64,000 bases of DNA from Winogradskyella litoriviva (GTDB lineage: Bacteria > Bacteroidota > Bacteroidia > Flavobacteriales > Flavobacteriaceae). A program made the translations under genes and the position numbers. Numbering within the stretch: the stretch's first letter is position 1; each line of letters starts with the position of its first letter. Shown piece by piece: positions 39,389-47,060 of this stretch. Under the pieces are notes generated by a model. That model did no database searches. It was not told the origin of the DNA and worked only from the letters and a program-made list of their open reading frames with translations. The stretch lies in assembly GCF_013249065.1 (NCBI RefSeq), contig NZ_JABRWQ010000002.1, positions 248,001 to 312,000 on the forward strand, in the 5' to 3' direction.

Positions 39389-40957
39389 TTAAGAGCTACA
39401 AGACAACATAGAACAACCTACTTTATGTCTTGCCCATTCTGGTCGTTTTGCAAACCATTTTTTAGATGCTATTTGTTCGTCGTATGGTTTTTTTAACAAA
39501 TTAAATAATTCATCTATTAATTTATAATCTCCCTTATCTGCATCGTCAATAGCTAGTTGAGCCATATAATTACGAAGTACGTATTTAGGGTTTACTTTAT
39601 TCATTGCCGTTTTACGTTGATCATCGTTAAGCTCCTCTAATAACAATCGTTCTTTATAAATTTTAAACCATTTGTCCCAACGTTCTTCTATATTACTTTT
39701 AATATCATCAGGATGATAAAATGCATCTTCTATAACTTTAAACCATTTTTCAGGTTCATTAATCTTGAAGTTTGCAAGGTTTCTAAAAAAGATTGTCATA
39801 TCTGTTTCTGAAAGTTGTAAAACATTCTCAAGGTCTTCAATTAATAAGGCGTCGTTTTTATGGTCATTTTTTAATCCTAGTTTAGACTGCATCATTTTTA
39901 GATATTCTACTTCTAGATTAGCGTGGTATGATTCTAAAATTTTCTCTAATGGTTCGGCTTCATCTATCAAAGGATAGATTGCATTGGCTAGTTGAAATAA
40001 ATTCCAAAGTACAATTTGTGGTTGCGTGCCATAACGATATCGTTTATGTGTGCTGTCTGTTGTATTTGGTGTCCAATCTTGATCGTAACCTTCTAACCAA
40101 CCATAAGGTCCATAATCGATGGTTAATCCTAAAACAGACATATTATCCGTATTCATTACGCCATGTACAAAGCCGACTCGTTGCCAATGGATTACCATTT
40201 CTAAACTACGTTGCGCTACCTCTTCCATAAAAGCGATATAAACTTCTTTTGAAGGTACTCCTAAATGTGAATAATGATTATTAATAGTATAATCTACTAA
40301 AGATTTTAAGGTTTTATCATCTCCTCTTGCGGTAAAAACCTCATAACTCCCAAAGCGCAAAAAGGATTCTGCTACACGAGCTACAATTGCTCCCTTTTCG
40401 TATTTAGGATTACCATTGTACATCACATCTCGCATTACTTGGTCTCCAGATAGCGACAGCGACAAAGCTCTAGTTGTTGGTACGCCTAAATGAAACATGG
40501 CCTCACTACATAAATATTCTCTTACAGAAGAGCGTAACACGGCTAATCCATCTGCAGAGCGCGAATATGGTGTTTCACCAGCACCTTTTAATTGCAATGC
40601 CCAACGTTTATTATTATGTTCTATTTCGGCCAAATTAATTGCTCTACCATCACCTAATTGCCCTGCCCAATTGCCAAACTGATGTCCTGCATAACACATA
40701 GCATAAGGTTTTGTATTTGGCAAGAGTTCTGCTCCAGTAACAATTTTTAAAAATCTATTTGTTTTAATATCTGCTTCAGAAAATCCTAAATTTTTAAGCA
40801 TGTCTGGAGAGACATGAATTAATGAAGGATTACTAGGTACTTTAGGAGTTACATATGAAAAACAAGCTTTTTTCACCTGTCTTCTGCTATTTTCTATAAT
40901 TGAATCAGCTGGTAAATCTTTATTAAATCTATCTTTTATGTTGAGTTTTAATGTCAT
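39389..40957 (-). CDS. selO: SelO/YdiU-family protein adenylyltransferase (pseudokinase)
   Basis: This 522-residue protein has the whole SelO fold: LQLKGAGETPYSRSADGLAV (nucleotide-binding lysine), the LRSSVREYLCSEAM segment, HGVMNTDNMSVLG (the NTD(N) that replaces the kinase catalytic loop) and LTIDYGPYGWLE (metal-binding Asp). The C-terminus is CSMLSCSS, where eukaryotic SelO has selenocysteine; here it is ordinary Cys. SelO transfers AMP to Ser/Thr/Tyr of redox proteins such as glutaredoxin. Location between msrA and msrB supports control of redox homeostasis in oxidative stress. Confidence 0.96.
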   Translation of the reverse strand: MTLKLNIKDRFNKDLPADSIIENSRRQVKKACFSYVTPKVPSNPSLIHVSPDMLKNLGFSEADIKTNRFLKIVTGAELLPNTKPYAMCYAGHQFGNWAGQLGDGRAINLAEIEHNNKRWALQLKGAGETPYSRSADGLAVLRSSVREYLCSEAMFHLGVPTTRALSLSLSGDQVMRDVMYNGNPKYEKGAIVARVAESFLRFGSYEVFTARGDDKTLKSLVDYTINNHYSHLGVPSKEVYIAFMEEVAQRSLEMVIHWQRVGFVHGVMNTDNMSVLGLTIDYGPYGWLEGYDQDWTPNTTDSTHKRYRYGTQPQIVLWNLFQLANAIYPLIDEAEPLEKILESYHANLEVEYLKMMQSKLGLKNDHKNDALLIEDLENVLQLSETDMTIFFRNLANFKINEPEKWFKVIEDAFYHPDDIKSNIEERWDKWFKIYKERLLLEELNDDQRKTAMNKVNPKYVLRNYMAQLAIDDADKGDYKLIDELFNLLKKPYDEQIASKKWFAKRPEWARHKVGCSMLSCSS

Positions 40958-40972
40958 ATAATATGTTAACGA

Positions 40973-41434
40973 TTAATCCGCATTTTCCTCCTGTGATTGA
41001 AGCACCATAGATTCAGAATTTATACAATAACGCAATCCACTTGGTTCTGGACCGTCTGGAAAAACATGACCTAAATGAGCATCGCAAGTATTGCATTGTA
41101 CTTCTACTCTAACCATACCGAAAGCCGTATCTTTAATATATTTTATAGCATTTTCTTGTATTGGTTGTGAGAAACTTGGCCATCCTGTGCCAGACTCGAA
41201 TTTAATTGTTGAGTCAAACAATGGTGTGTTACAACATACACAGTTATATTTTCCTGCTTCATGGGCACTACATAAGTCTCCAGAATGAGGTGCTTCTGTG
41301 CCTGCTTTGCGCGTAATTCTATATTGTTCTGGAGTTAAAATAGCACTCCACTCTTGTTCTGTTTTTTCAACTCTACAATCTGGTTTTGGATTTCCATTGA
41401 CCGAAAAGTTAATAACATCTTTCCATGTTAGCAT
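40973..41434 (-). CDS. msrB: Peptide methionine-R-sulfoxide reductase
   Basis: This 153-residue protein has catalytic Cys in GLRYCINSESM and two zinc-binding CxxC pairs (YNCVCCNTPLF and VQCNTCDAHLGHVF). It repairs R-sulfoxides of methionine, with thioredoxin as donor, complementing MsrA. It starts the transcript msrB-selO-msrA-aldo/keto reductase (gaps of 15, 50 and 21 bp). No export signal is present, so it is cytosolic. Confidence 0.96.
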   Translation of the reverse strand: MLTWKDVINFSVNGNPKPDCRVEKTEQEWSAILTPEQYRITRKAGTEAPHSGDLCSAHEAGKYNCVCCNTPLFDSTIKFESGTGWPSFSQPIQENAIKYIKDTAFGMVRVEVQCNTCDAHLGHVFPDGPEPSGLRYCINSESMVLQSQEENAD

Positions 41435-41838
41435 AGCTCTTTTTTTTTATTTTTTAGACGTAATAATATCTATAAAATTACTACTTACTACAAAAGTATT
41501 AAACTAATACTGATTTAATGAAGATAGTTTCTAGGCTAAATTGTTTTTATAAAATAGACTAAAAACAAAAATACCACTAAAGCTATTGCTTTAATGGTAT
41601 TTTGAAAAGAATGAGCAACTTGCTTAAACGCCTTAAACATAATAACATCATTATAAGACACATGTAGTATTTATTTAAAAGTTGCGGTTAAAATTCTCAG
41701 TTAGGGGATAAGAATTTACTTTACCTTTTAATAAACACTTTCATTGAGTGGTTTTACTTAGGGCCTCAATGAATTATGTGTTTGCTATTTTATTCTGAAC
41801 GTATCCTTAATTAACTATTAAGGCGTTTCTTTTACAAG
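41435..41838. other. 404-bp gap with terminator and a nested hairpin
   Basis: No protein gene is seen. It holds a 16-bp hairpin (41569-41604) and a nested stem-loop at 41733-41783. The latter has AAACAC/GTGTTT outside and TCATTGAG/CTCAATGA inside, and could be the terminator of the STAS-like pair or a structured RNA. A promoter for msrB must lie near 41440-41530, but none is certain. Confidence 0.6.
41569..41604. terminator. Hairpin between the STAS-like and msrB genes
   Basis: A 16-bp stem (AAAATACCACTAAAGC / GCTTTAATGGTATTTT, one mismatch or G-U) with a TATT loop. Confidence 0.75.
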
Positions 41839-42264
41839 TCACAACATATTGCTATTAGAAGCGTAATTATTTTTTGCTTCTTGGCAAAACCCCTTTGCGG
41901 AGCTTAGATCTTTAAATATTCCAAATGGTATAATTTTATCATATAATTTTTTATACATTCCTATTAATAACTTAATTTCTATAGTGTTAATTAAGTAAGA
42001 TTCGGAAATTCTTAACTTAACTAATTCTGGACTTTTAGCTAATAATTTTGCTGCAGCAATAGGAAAAGTGCCACATGTATTTCTTAAATCAACAATAAAT
42101 GGCATGGACTTACCGTCACACAACTTAGTTATTGCCTCTATATACGACTCTACATTTTTTCTTTCTAATTTTATATTTGAATCAGTATTACTAAATTCAC
42201 AATAAAGAATTTCTGTGTCATCAGTCCAAAATATGGCGTTATTAAATCCTATTATTTTACTCAT
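41839..42264 (-). CDS. STAS/SpoIIAA-like small protein B
   Basis: This 141-residue soluble protein is paralogous to the gene just upstream: both have a beta-strand start (AIFWTDDTEILYCEF), a helix, D/NGKxMPFxV followed by D/E (KSMPFIVDLRN), then TFPIAAAKLLAKSPELVKLRISESYLIN. The IVDLR strand is followed by a segment that in STAS proteins carries the phosphorylated Ser; here the loop is RNTCGTFPIAA. The family is annotated in Bacteroidota as DUF7793 or STAS/SEC14-like and may act in partner switching. It overlaps the upstream gene by 4 bp. Confidence 0.6.
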   Translation of the reverse strand: MSKIIGFNNAIFWTDDTEILYCEFSNTDSNIKLERKNVESYIEAITKLCDGKSMPFIVDLRNTCGTFPIAAAKLLAKSPELVKLRISESYLINTIEIKLLIGMYKKLYDKIIPFGIFKDLSSAKGFCQEAKNNYASNSNML

Positions 42265-42692
42265 GAGAATCCGTGTTCACTAACTTCATTAAAAATCATG
42301 TAATCCTTTTTACAATATTTAATTGCGGCATTATAGCTTCTATAAATTTTGTTTGGCACAGCTTGTTTAACAATTAAATTATTTAAACTTAGTATTACTT
42401 TTAATCCTGTAGAGTTAACTAAAAAGATTCTAGATAATACCAATCTTTTAATGTACGAACTCTTAGATATAATATTAAAAATTTTTAAAGCATATGGACG
42501 TTCAACATCTTCTATATTAACCATAAAAGGCATATATTTTCCATTAGATAAAACAGGTATTACATTACTAAAGAGTTCTTCAATATTTACATTTTTGTGC
42601 TTTTTGAAGAAAACATTATCAAGATTACAATGTATAATATCTTGGTCTACCCAAAATTTTATCCCATCAAATTCAATTACGTTATTCATCAT
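42261..42692 (-). CDS. STAS/SpoIIAA-like small protein A (sigma-54 target)
   Basis: About 143 residues from the ATG at 42690-42692. The next codon is also ATG, and an in-frame start at 42731 would overlap a sigma-54 promoter and is rejected. The sequence FDGIKFWVDQDIIHCNL, then LSNGKYMPFMVNIEDVERPYALKIFNIISKSSYI, is alignable to the downstream gene throughout. It overlaps that gene by 4 bp (ATGA). Inference: a regulator pair induced by the neighbouring enhancer-binding protein; function unknown. Confidence 0.62.
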   Translation of the reverse strand: MMNNVIEFDGIKFWVDQDIIHCNLDNVFFKKHKNVNIEELFSNVIPVLSNGKYMPFMVNIEDVERPYALKIFNIISKSSYIKRLVLSRIFLVNSTGLKVILSLNNLIVKQAVPNKIYRSYNAAIKYCKKDYMIFNEVSEHGFS

Positions 42693-42715
42693 TATTTTAT
42701 TTGTAAAACTAAATA

Positions 42716-42730
42716 CCAATTGATGTGCCA
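42716..42730 (-). promoter_or_regulatory. Sigma-54 (-24/-12) promoter of the STAS-like pair
   Basis: On the minus strand TGGCACATCAATTGG matches the consensus TGGCAC-N5-TTGC except for the last base, with correct 10-bp spacing between the GG and the -12 dinucleotide. The ATG at 42692 follows 24 bp after the -12 element. An adjacent gene encodes a sigma-54 activator. Confidence 0.72.
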
Positions 42731-42812
42731 AAAAAAAATATAGTTAAAAATAAATATATAAATAACTGATAATCATCTAATTAAAATATTAACTCTGTTT
42801 TTGCTACAAAAG

Positions 42813-42838
42813 AAAAGTCACGGAATACCGTGACTTTT
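42813..42838 (-). terminator. Terminator after the sigma-54 activator gene
   Basis: A perfect 11-bp stem AAAAGTCACGG/CCGTGACTTTT with an AATA loop lies 33 bp past the stop codon and separates the signalling operon from the STAS-like pair. Confidence 0.85.
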
Positions 42839-42870
42839 AAGATTCAAATAATAAAATTAACGAAATACCG

Positions 42871-45800
42871 TTATTTATATTGTGGCTTTACAATTTTTAG
42901 TTTATTCATTCTATCGCGTAAGGTACTAGGTTTTATTTTTAGTAAAGATGCTGCACCATTAGCTCCTGTAATTTTCCAATTACATTGTTCTAGTATATTT
43001 AGAATATGATTTCGTTGAGCTGCATCTAATGATAAGTCTTTTTTATGAATTGATTTTGCTTTTTGATTTGCGGATTCAAAACCTGGAATTAATAAGGTTT
43101 CTTCCGTTGATAAAATAGACGCACGTTCTATTAAATTTTCTAGTTCTCTAATATTACCTGGCCAATCATAGTCTCTTAGTTTATTCATGGCTTCATCTGA
43201 GATGTACTTAATATTTTTACCATAGGCTTTATTAAATTTTTCTACAAAATGCTCTACTAGGTAAGGTACATCTTCTTTTCTTTCTTTTAATGATGGAATA
43301 TCTATAGGAAATACATTAAGCCTAAAATATAAATCTTCTCTAAAATTCTTTTTTTCTACCTCTTCTTTAAGGTTTCTGTTAGTCGCTGCAATGACCCTTA
43401 CATTTAATTTTTTTACTCCAGAACCACCTACGACTTCAATTTCTCCTTCTTGCAAAAAACGTAATATTTTTGGCTGTAAATCTAATGGTAACTCACCTAT
43501 TTCATCTAAGAACAGAGTGCCATTGTCTGCTAATTCAAACTTTCCTATTTTATCTGCAAAAGCACCAGTAAATGAGCCTTTTTTATGACCAAACAATTCG
43601 CTTTCAAAAAGTTCTCTTGGGATTGCGGAACAATTTACTTTAATTAATGGTTTATTATTTCGATGACTAATATTATGAACCGCTCTTGCTAACAATTCTT
43701 TACCAGTACCAGACTCTCCAAGTAGTATTACTGTAGCATCTGTTGGTGCTACTTTTTCTATTTCCGTTAAAACGTTGCCAAATGCTTCGCTGCCATAAAC
43801 CATCTCTTCATAATTAAATACAAGGTCTATCTCATTTCTAAGGTATACGTTTTCTTGTTCTAACTTATCTTGCAATACATTTAATTCATTATTTGCCTTG
43901 GTAAGTTCTTCATTGGCTAAGACAAGTTTGTGTTCTGCCAGTTTTCTTTCTGAACTTTCTATCATTAAAGAAACAATATTGGCAATTGAGCTTGCAAACT
44001 CTTGCTCCTCTGCAGTCCATTCTCTTAAATCATCTCCCACATGCTCAAAACAGATAACTCCATAATATCGATTAGTACTTTGTATAAACACATCCATTAC
44101 AGAGGTTATGTTATTTGGCTTTAGATAAAAGTCATTAAAGAGTTGGGTTACAATATTATTTTGAGCATCTTTTATTAGAATTGTTTGATACATTTTTAAG
44201 GCTTCAAAATAATATGGATTAGCCGAATAATTTATGGCTTGCTGAGTATCTAAAAATCCTTTACCTAATTCAAATAGATTTTCTGAATTAATTACACTCA
44301 TATCATCATTAAAACTCCAAATACCAACTCTACTAACGTTTAATGTTTGTGCTGCTAATTCTGAAATTCTCTGTAAGGAAGATTCAACATCTTTACCTAC
44401 CAATTTAGCCAACTCTAGAATTACGTTTTTCTTTTGGTTAGACTTTTTCTCTTTATCTATTAATATTTGCTTAGCCTTTTCTTCTTCTGAAATATCTTTA
44501 ACTGTGGCATATACAGCAATAACCTCTTCATTATTATTTTTAATTTTACCTGTATTAAAAGAAGCCTTTATTAGCTCTCCATTTTTTCTTTTTATATCAA
44601 AAAACACCCTTTTCTCTTCTTGTGTAATTGATTTATGAATTTCTATCGCTTTTTCATGGTCTTCTTTTCTCCAAAAAGGATAAGGCTGACTTTGTTCTAA
44701 AAGTTCATTTCTAGAATATCCTGTTAGTTTACATAAAGAATTATTAACTAAAATAATTTTAGTATTTAGGTCTGTAATGATTAACCCTTCTTGCATAGAC
44801 ATAATTAGTTTGTCGTTAAATTCTTTAGACAATTTTAATTCTATCTCGGCTTTTCGTCGCTCTGTAATATCTTGTATTGTTCCAAAAAACGCAATAACAT
44901 TTCCTTGATCATCATTTATTCTAGAGACCCTAATTTGTACGGGAAAACGTTCTCCGTTTTTACGTCTGTATAAATTTTCGTAATTAGGATTATTATTGGT
45001 TTCTAGTAATAATTTATAACGCTCATTATTTTTAGAAGCCATTTCTGGTGTAGAAAATGGATATGGACGTTTAGCACCTAATAATTCCTTTTCGGAAAAC
45101 CCTGTCATTTGGCAAAATGCTGGATTAACACTTATTATTTCAGATTCTAAATTAATGGCATATAAACCCTCTTGCATGGATTCTAAAAGACCTGAAGAAA
45201 ACTCTTTTTCTTTTTTTATGGCTTTTAATATTTTTTGCCGTTCTGTAATATCTCTTACAATACTAACAACTTTGCCATCTTGTTGTATTTTTGCAGATAC
45301 TTCTCCTTCTATTATATCACCACTTTTAGAAACTAATTGTCTCAGAAAAATTACGGATTTACCATCTAAAATGTTTTGATAAATGTTTTGATCTCTTATA
45401 ATATTATCTACTAAAAAGTCTTGTAGTTTTATATTTGAAAACTCTTCTTCTGTGTAGCCAAGTATTAAATAAGCGGCTTTATTAAAATCATAGATATTGC
45501 CTTCAAAATCATAAGTAATAATGGCATCACTAGCTTGATTAACTAAAGATTTATAGGATTCATCTTTTTTCTTAATTTCTTCAGTAATTATTCTTTTTTC
45601 AATGGCAATTACGGCCAAGCTTACAGCAAAATCTAAATCTCTTATTTGTTCTGTACTTGGCGTGTTTATTTCTTTGCTATATATAGCAAACGTACCTAAT
45701 AGTGTATTCTCTTTTGAAAGAATAGGTACAGACCAACACGATTTTAAATTATGCTTTAAAGCAATCTCTCTGTCTCTATCCCATAATTTATCTGTACTTA

Positions 45801-46596
45801 TATCTGAAACAATAACAGTTTTCTTAGAAAAAGCTGCTAAACCACAAGACCCTCTATTTTTTTCAATCTTAAAACTTGCAAGAGGTTTACTAAAAGTTTT
45901 AGGTAAACTTGGTGCTGCAGATAATTCTAGATGCGTCCCTTCTACATTTAATAAACAAATGGCACCATGGTAACCAGGGTTTTCTGACTCATAGTTTAAT
46001 ATTACTTGTTCAAATATTTTATTTATTGACGTGTTAGAAGCAAATAATTCTAAAACTTCGTTTTTTTCAATTAATGATTTTTCAATCTTTTTTCGTTCTA
46101 CTATTTCTTTTTCTAGTTCTAAATTTTTTTGCTCTAGTTTTCTTATTAGCCTTTTACTGTAAAATTTTAAAACTTCTTTTTCTGATAAATCTTCATTTTC
46201 TGGTTCAATTGGCTTAGTTTCTACTACCTTTTGTTGCAGAATCTCTTGGATAATTGATACTATTTTATCGTAATCTGTTGGTTTTCTTAGAAACTTTGCT
46301 GCTCCTAATTTTAGGGCTAATTCTTCGTCTAATTTTTCGGTATATGTAGATGTGTAAAATACGAAAGGAATATCTTTTAATTCATCCTTTTTTTTGCAGG
46401 CCTGACAAAACATATAACCGTCCATTACAGGCATTAAAATATCTGAAATAATTAGATCTACGTTGTGATTTGATAATTGATTTAAACCTTCTTGGCCATC
46501 ATAGGCTTCTAATACCTGAAACCCAGATTTTTCTAATATCACTTTTAGTAAATAGAGATTCTCATAGATATCATCAACTATTAAAATAGTACTCAT
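42871..46596 (-). CDS. Sigma-54-dependent hybrid regulator (REC-GAF-PAS3-GAF-AAA+-Fis)
   Basis: A 1241-residue protein. Receiver at 1-120, with phospho-acceptor Asp52 (LIISDILMPVMDG) and acidic pair DD at 8-9. A coiled coil at about 130-185, GAF at about 195-335, then three PAS domains (about 345-455, 470-585, 595-715) each ending in a DIT/DISE(E/R) element. A second GAF spans about 730-880. The AAA+ sigma-54 domain has Walker A GESGTGKE at 960-967, GSFTGA (the sigma-54 loop, normally GAFTGA) at 1007-1012 and Walker B FLDEIGELP. A Fis-type HTH lies at about 1195-1235 (ITGANGAASLLKIKPSTLRDRM). It is the output of the phosphorelay encoded upstream. Confidence 0.94.
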   Translation of the reverse strand: MSTILIVDDIYENLYLLKVILEKSGFQVLEAYDGQEGLNQLSNHNVDLIISDILMPVMDGYMFCQACKKKDELKDIPFVFYTSTYTEKLDEELALKLGAAKFLRKPTDYDKIVSIIQEILQQKVVETKPIEPENEDLSEKEVLKFYSKRLIRKLEQKNLELEKEIVERKKIEKSLIEKNEVLELFASNTSINKIFEQVILNYESENPGYHGAICLLNVEGTHLELSAAPSLPKTFSKPLASFKIEKNRGSCGLAAFSKKTVIVSDISTDKLWDRDREIALKHNLKSCWSVPILSKENTLLGTFAIYSKEINTPSTEQIRDLDFAVSLAVIAIEKRIITEEIKKKDESYKSLVNQASDAIITYDFEGNIYDFNKAAYLILGYTEEEFSNIKLQDFLVDNIIRDQNIYQNILDGKSVIFLRQLVSKSGDIIEGEVSAKIQQDGKVVSIVRDITERQKILKAIKKEKEFSSGLLESMQEGLYAINLESEIISVNPAFCQMTGFSEKELLGAKRPYPFSTPEMASKNNERYKLLLETNNNPNYENLYRRKNGERFPVQIRVSRINDDQGNVIAFFGTIQDITERRKAEIELKLSKEFNDKLIMSMQEGLIITDLNTKIILVNNSLCKLTGYSRNELLEQSQPYPFWRKEDHEKAIEIHKSITQEEKRVFFDIKRKNGELIKASFNTGKIKNNNEEVIAVYATVKDISEEEKAKQILIDKEKKSNQKKNVILELAKLVGKDVESSLQRISELAAQTLNVSRVGIWSFNDDMSVINSENLFELGKGFLDTQQAINYSANPYYFEALKMYQTILIKDAQNNIVTQLFNDFYLKPNNITSVMDVFIQSTNRYYGVICFEHVGDDLREWTAEEQEFASSIANIVSLMIESSERKLAEHKLVLANEELTKANNELNVLQDKLEQENVYLRNEIDLVFNYEEMVYGSEAFGNVLTEIEKVAPTDATVILLGESGTGKELLARAVHNISHRNNKPLIKVNCSAIPRELFESELFGHKKGSFTGAFADKIGKFELADNGTLFLDEIGELPLDLQPKILRFLQEGEIEVVGGSGVKKLNVRVIAATNRNLKEEVEKKNFREDLYFRLNVFPIDIPSLKERKEDVPYLVEHFVEKFNKAYGKNIKYISDEAMNKLRDYDWPGNIRELENLIERASILSTEETLLIPGFESANQKAKSIHKKDLSLDAAQRNHILNILEQCNWKITGANGAASLLKIKPSTLRDRMNKLKIVKPQYK

Positions 46597-46603
46597 ATCT
46601 CTA

Positions 46604-46984
46604 CTATTGATTTAATTTATATATATTTTCCATTTCAGCAATGAATGTTTCTGTATTTATAGGTTTCTCCATATAACCGTCTGCACCTGCTTTAATTGCT
46701 TTTTCCCTATCACCTTCCATGGCATAGGATGTTACTGCAATAATTGTAGTTGTTTTTGGTAAATTGGCTTGTCTTAATTTAGCACAAATTTCATAACCGT
46801 CCATATCTGGCAACTGAATATCTACTAAGATTATCTCTGGCTGTATATTTATTGCTAATTCTAGCCCATCTTTTCCATTAAATGCTTTCGTAACTTCATA
46901 GTCTTCTTTTTTTAGAAGATAAGACAACATATACATATTTTGTTCATTATCTTCTATAATTAAAATAGAGGTTTTCATAATCAT
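46604..46984 (-). CDS. Single-domain response regulator (CheY-like)
   Basis: This 126-residue receiver has the acidic pair E11/D12 (ILIIEDNEQ), phospho-acceptor Asp55 (IILVDIQLPDMDG), Thr/Ser switch (IIAVTSYAM) and the conserved Lys in GYMEKPI. There is no output domain, so it acts as a phosphate shuttle between the histidine kinase upstream and the receiver of the sigma-54 regulator downstream (7-bp gap). The start may be the Met at residue 3, 6 bp downstream. Confidence 0.93.
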   Translation of the reverse strand: MIMKTSILIIEDNEQNMYMLSYLLKKEDYEVTKAFNGKDGLELAINIQPEIILVDIQLPDMDGYEICAKLRQANLPKTTTIIAVTSYAMEGDREKAIKAGADGYMEKPINTETFIAEMENIYKLNQ

Positions 46985-47060
46985 TGAATTTTTTTATATC
47001 AACTTGTTATGCTCATTATCCCTTGTTTTAATTAATAGCAATTATTTTTAATTTATATTT

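Noticed and set aside
42693..42731. Longer N-terminus for the first STAS-like protein
   Set aside because: The extra codons coincide with a sigma-54 promoter and are absent from the paralogue; the double ATG at 42687-42692 is the likely start.
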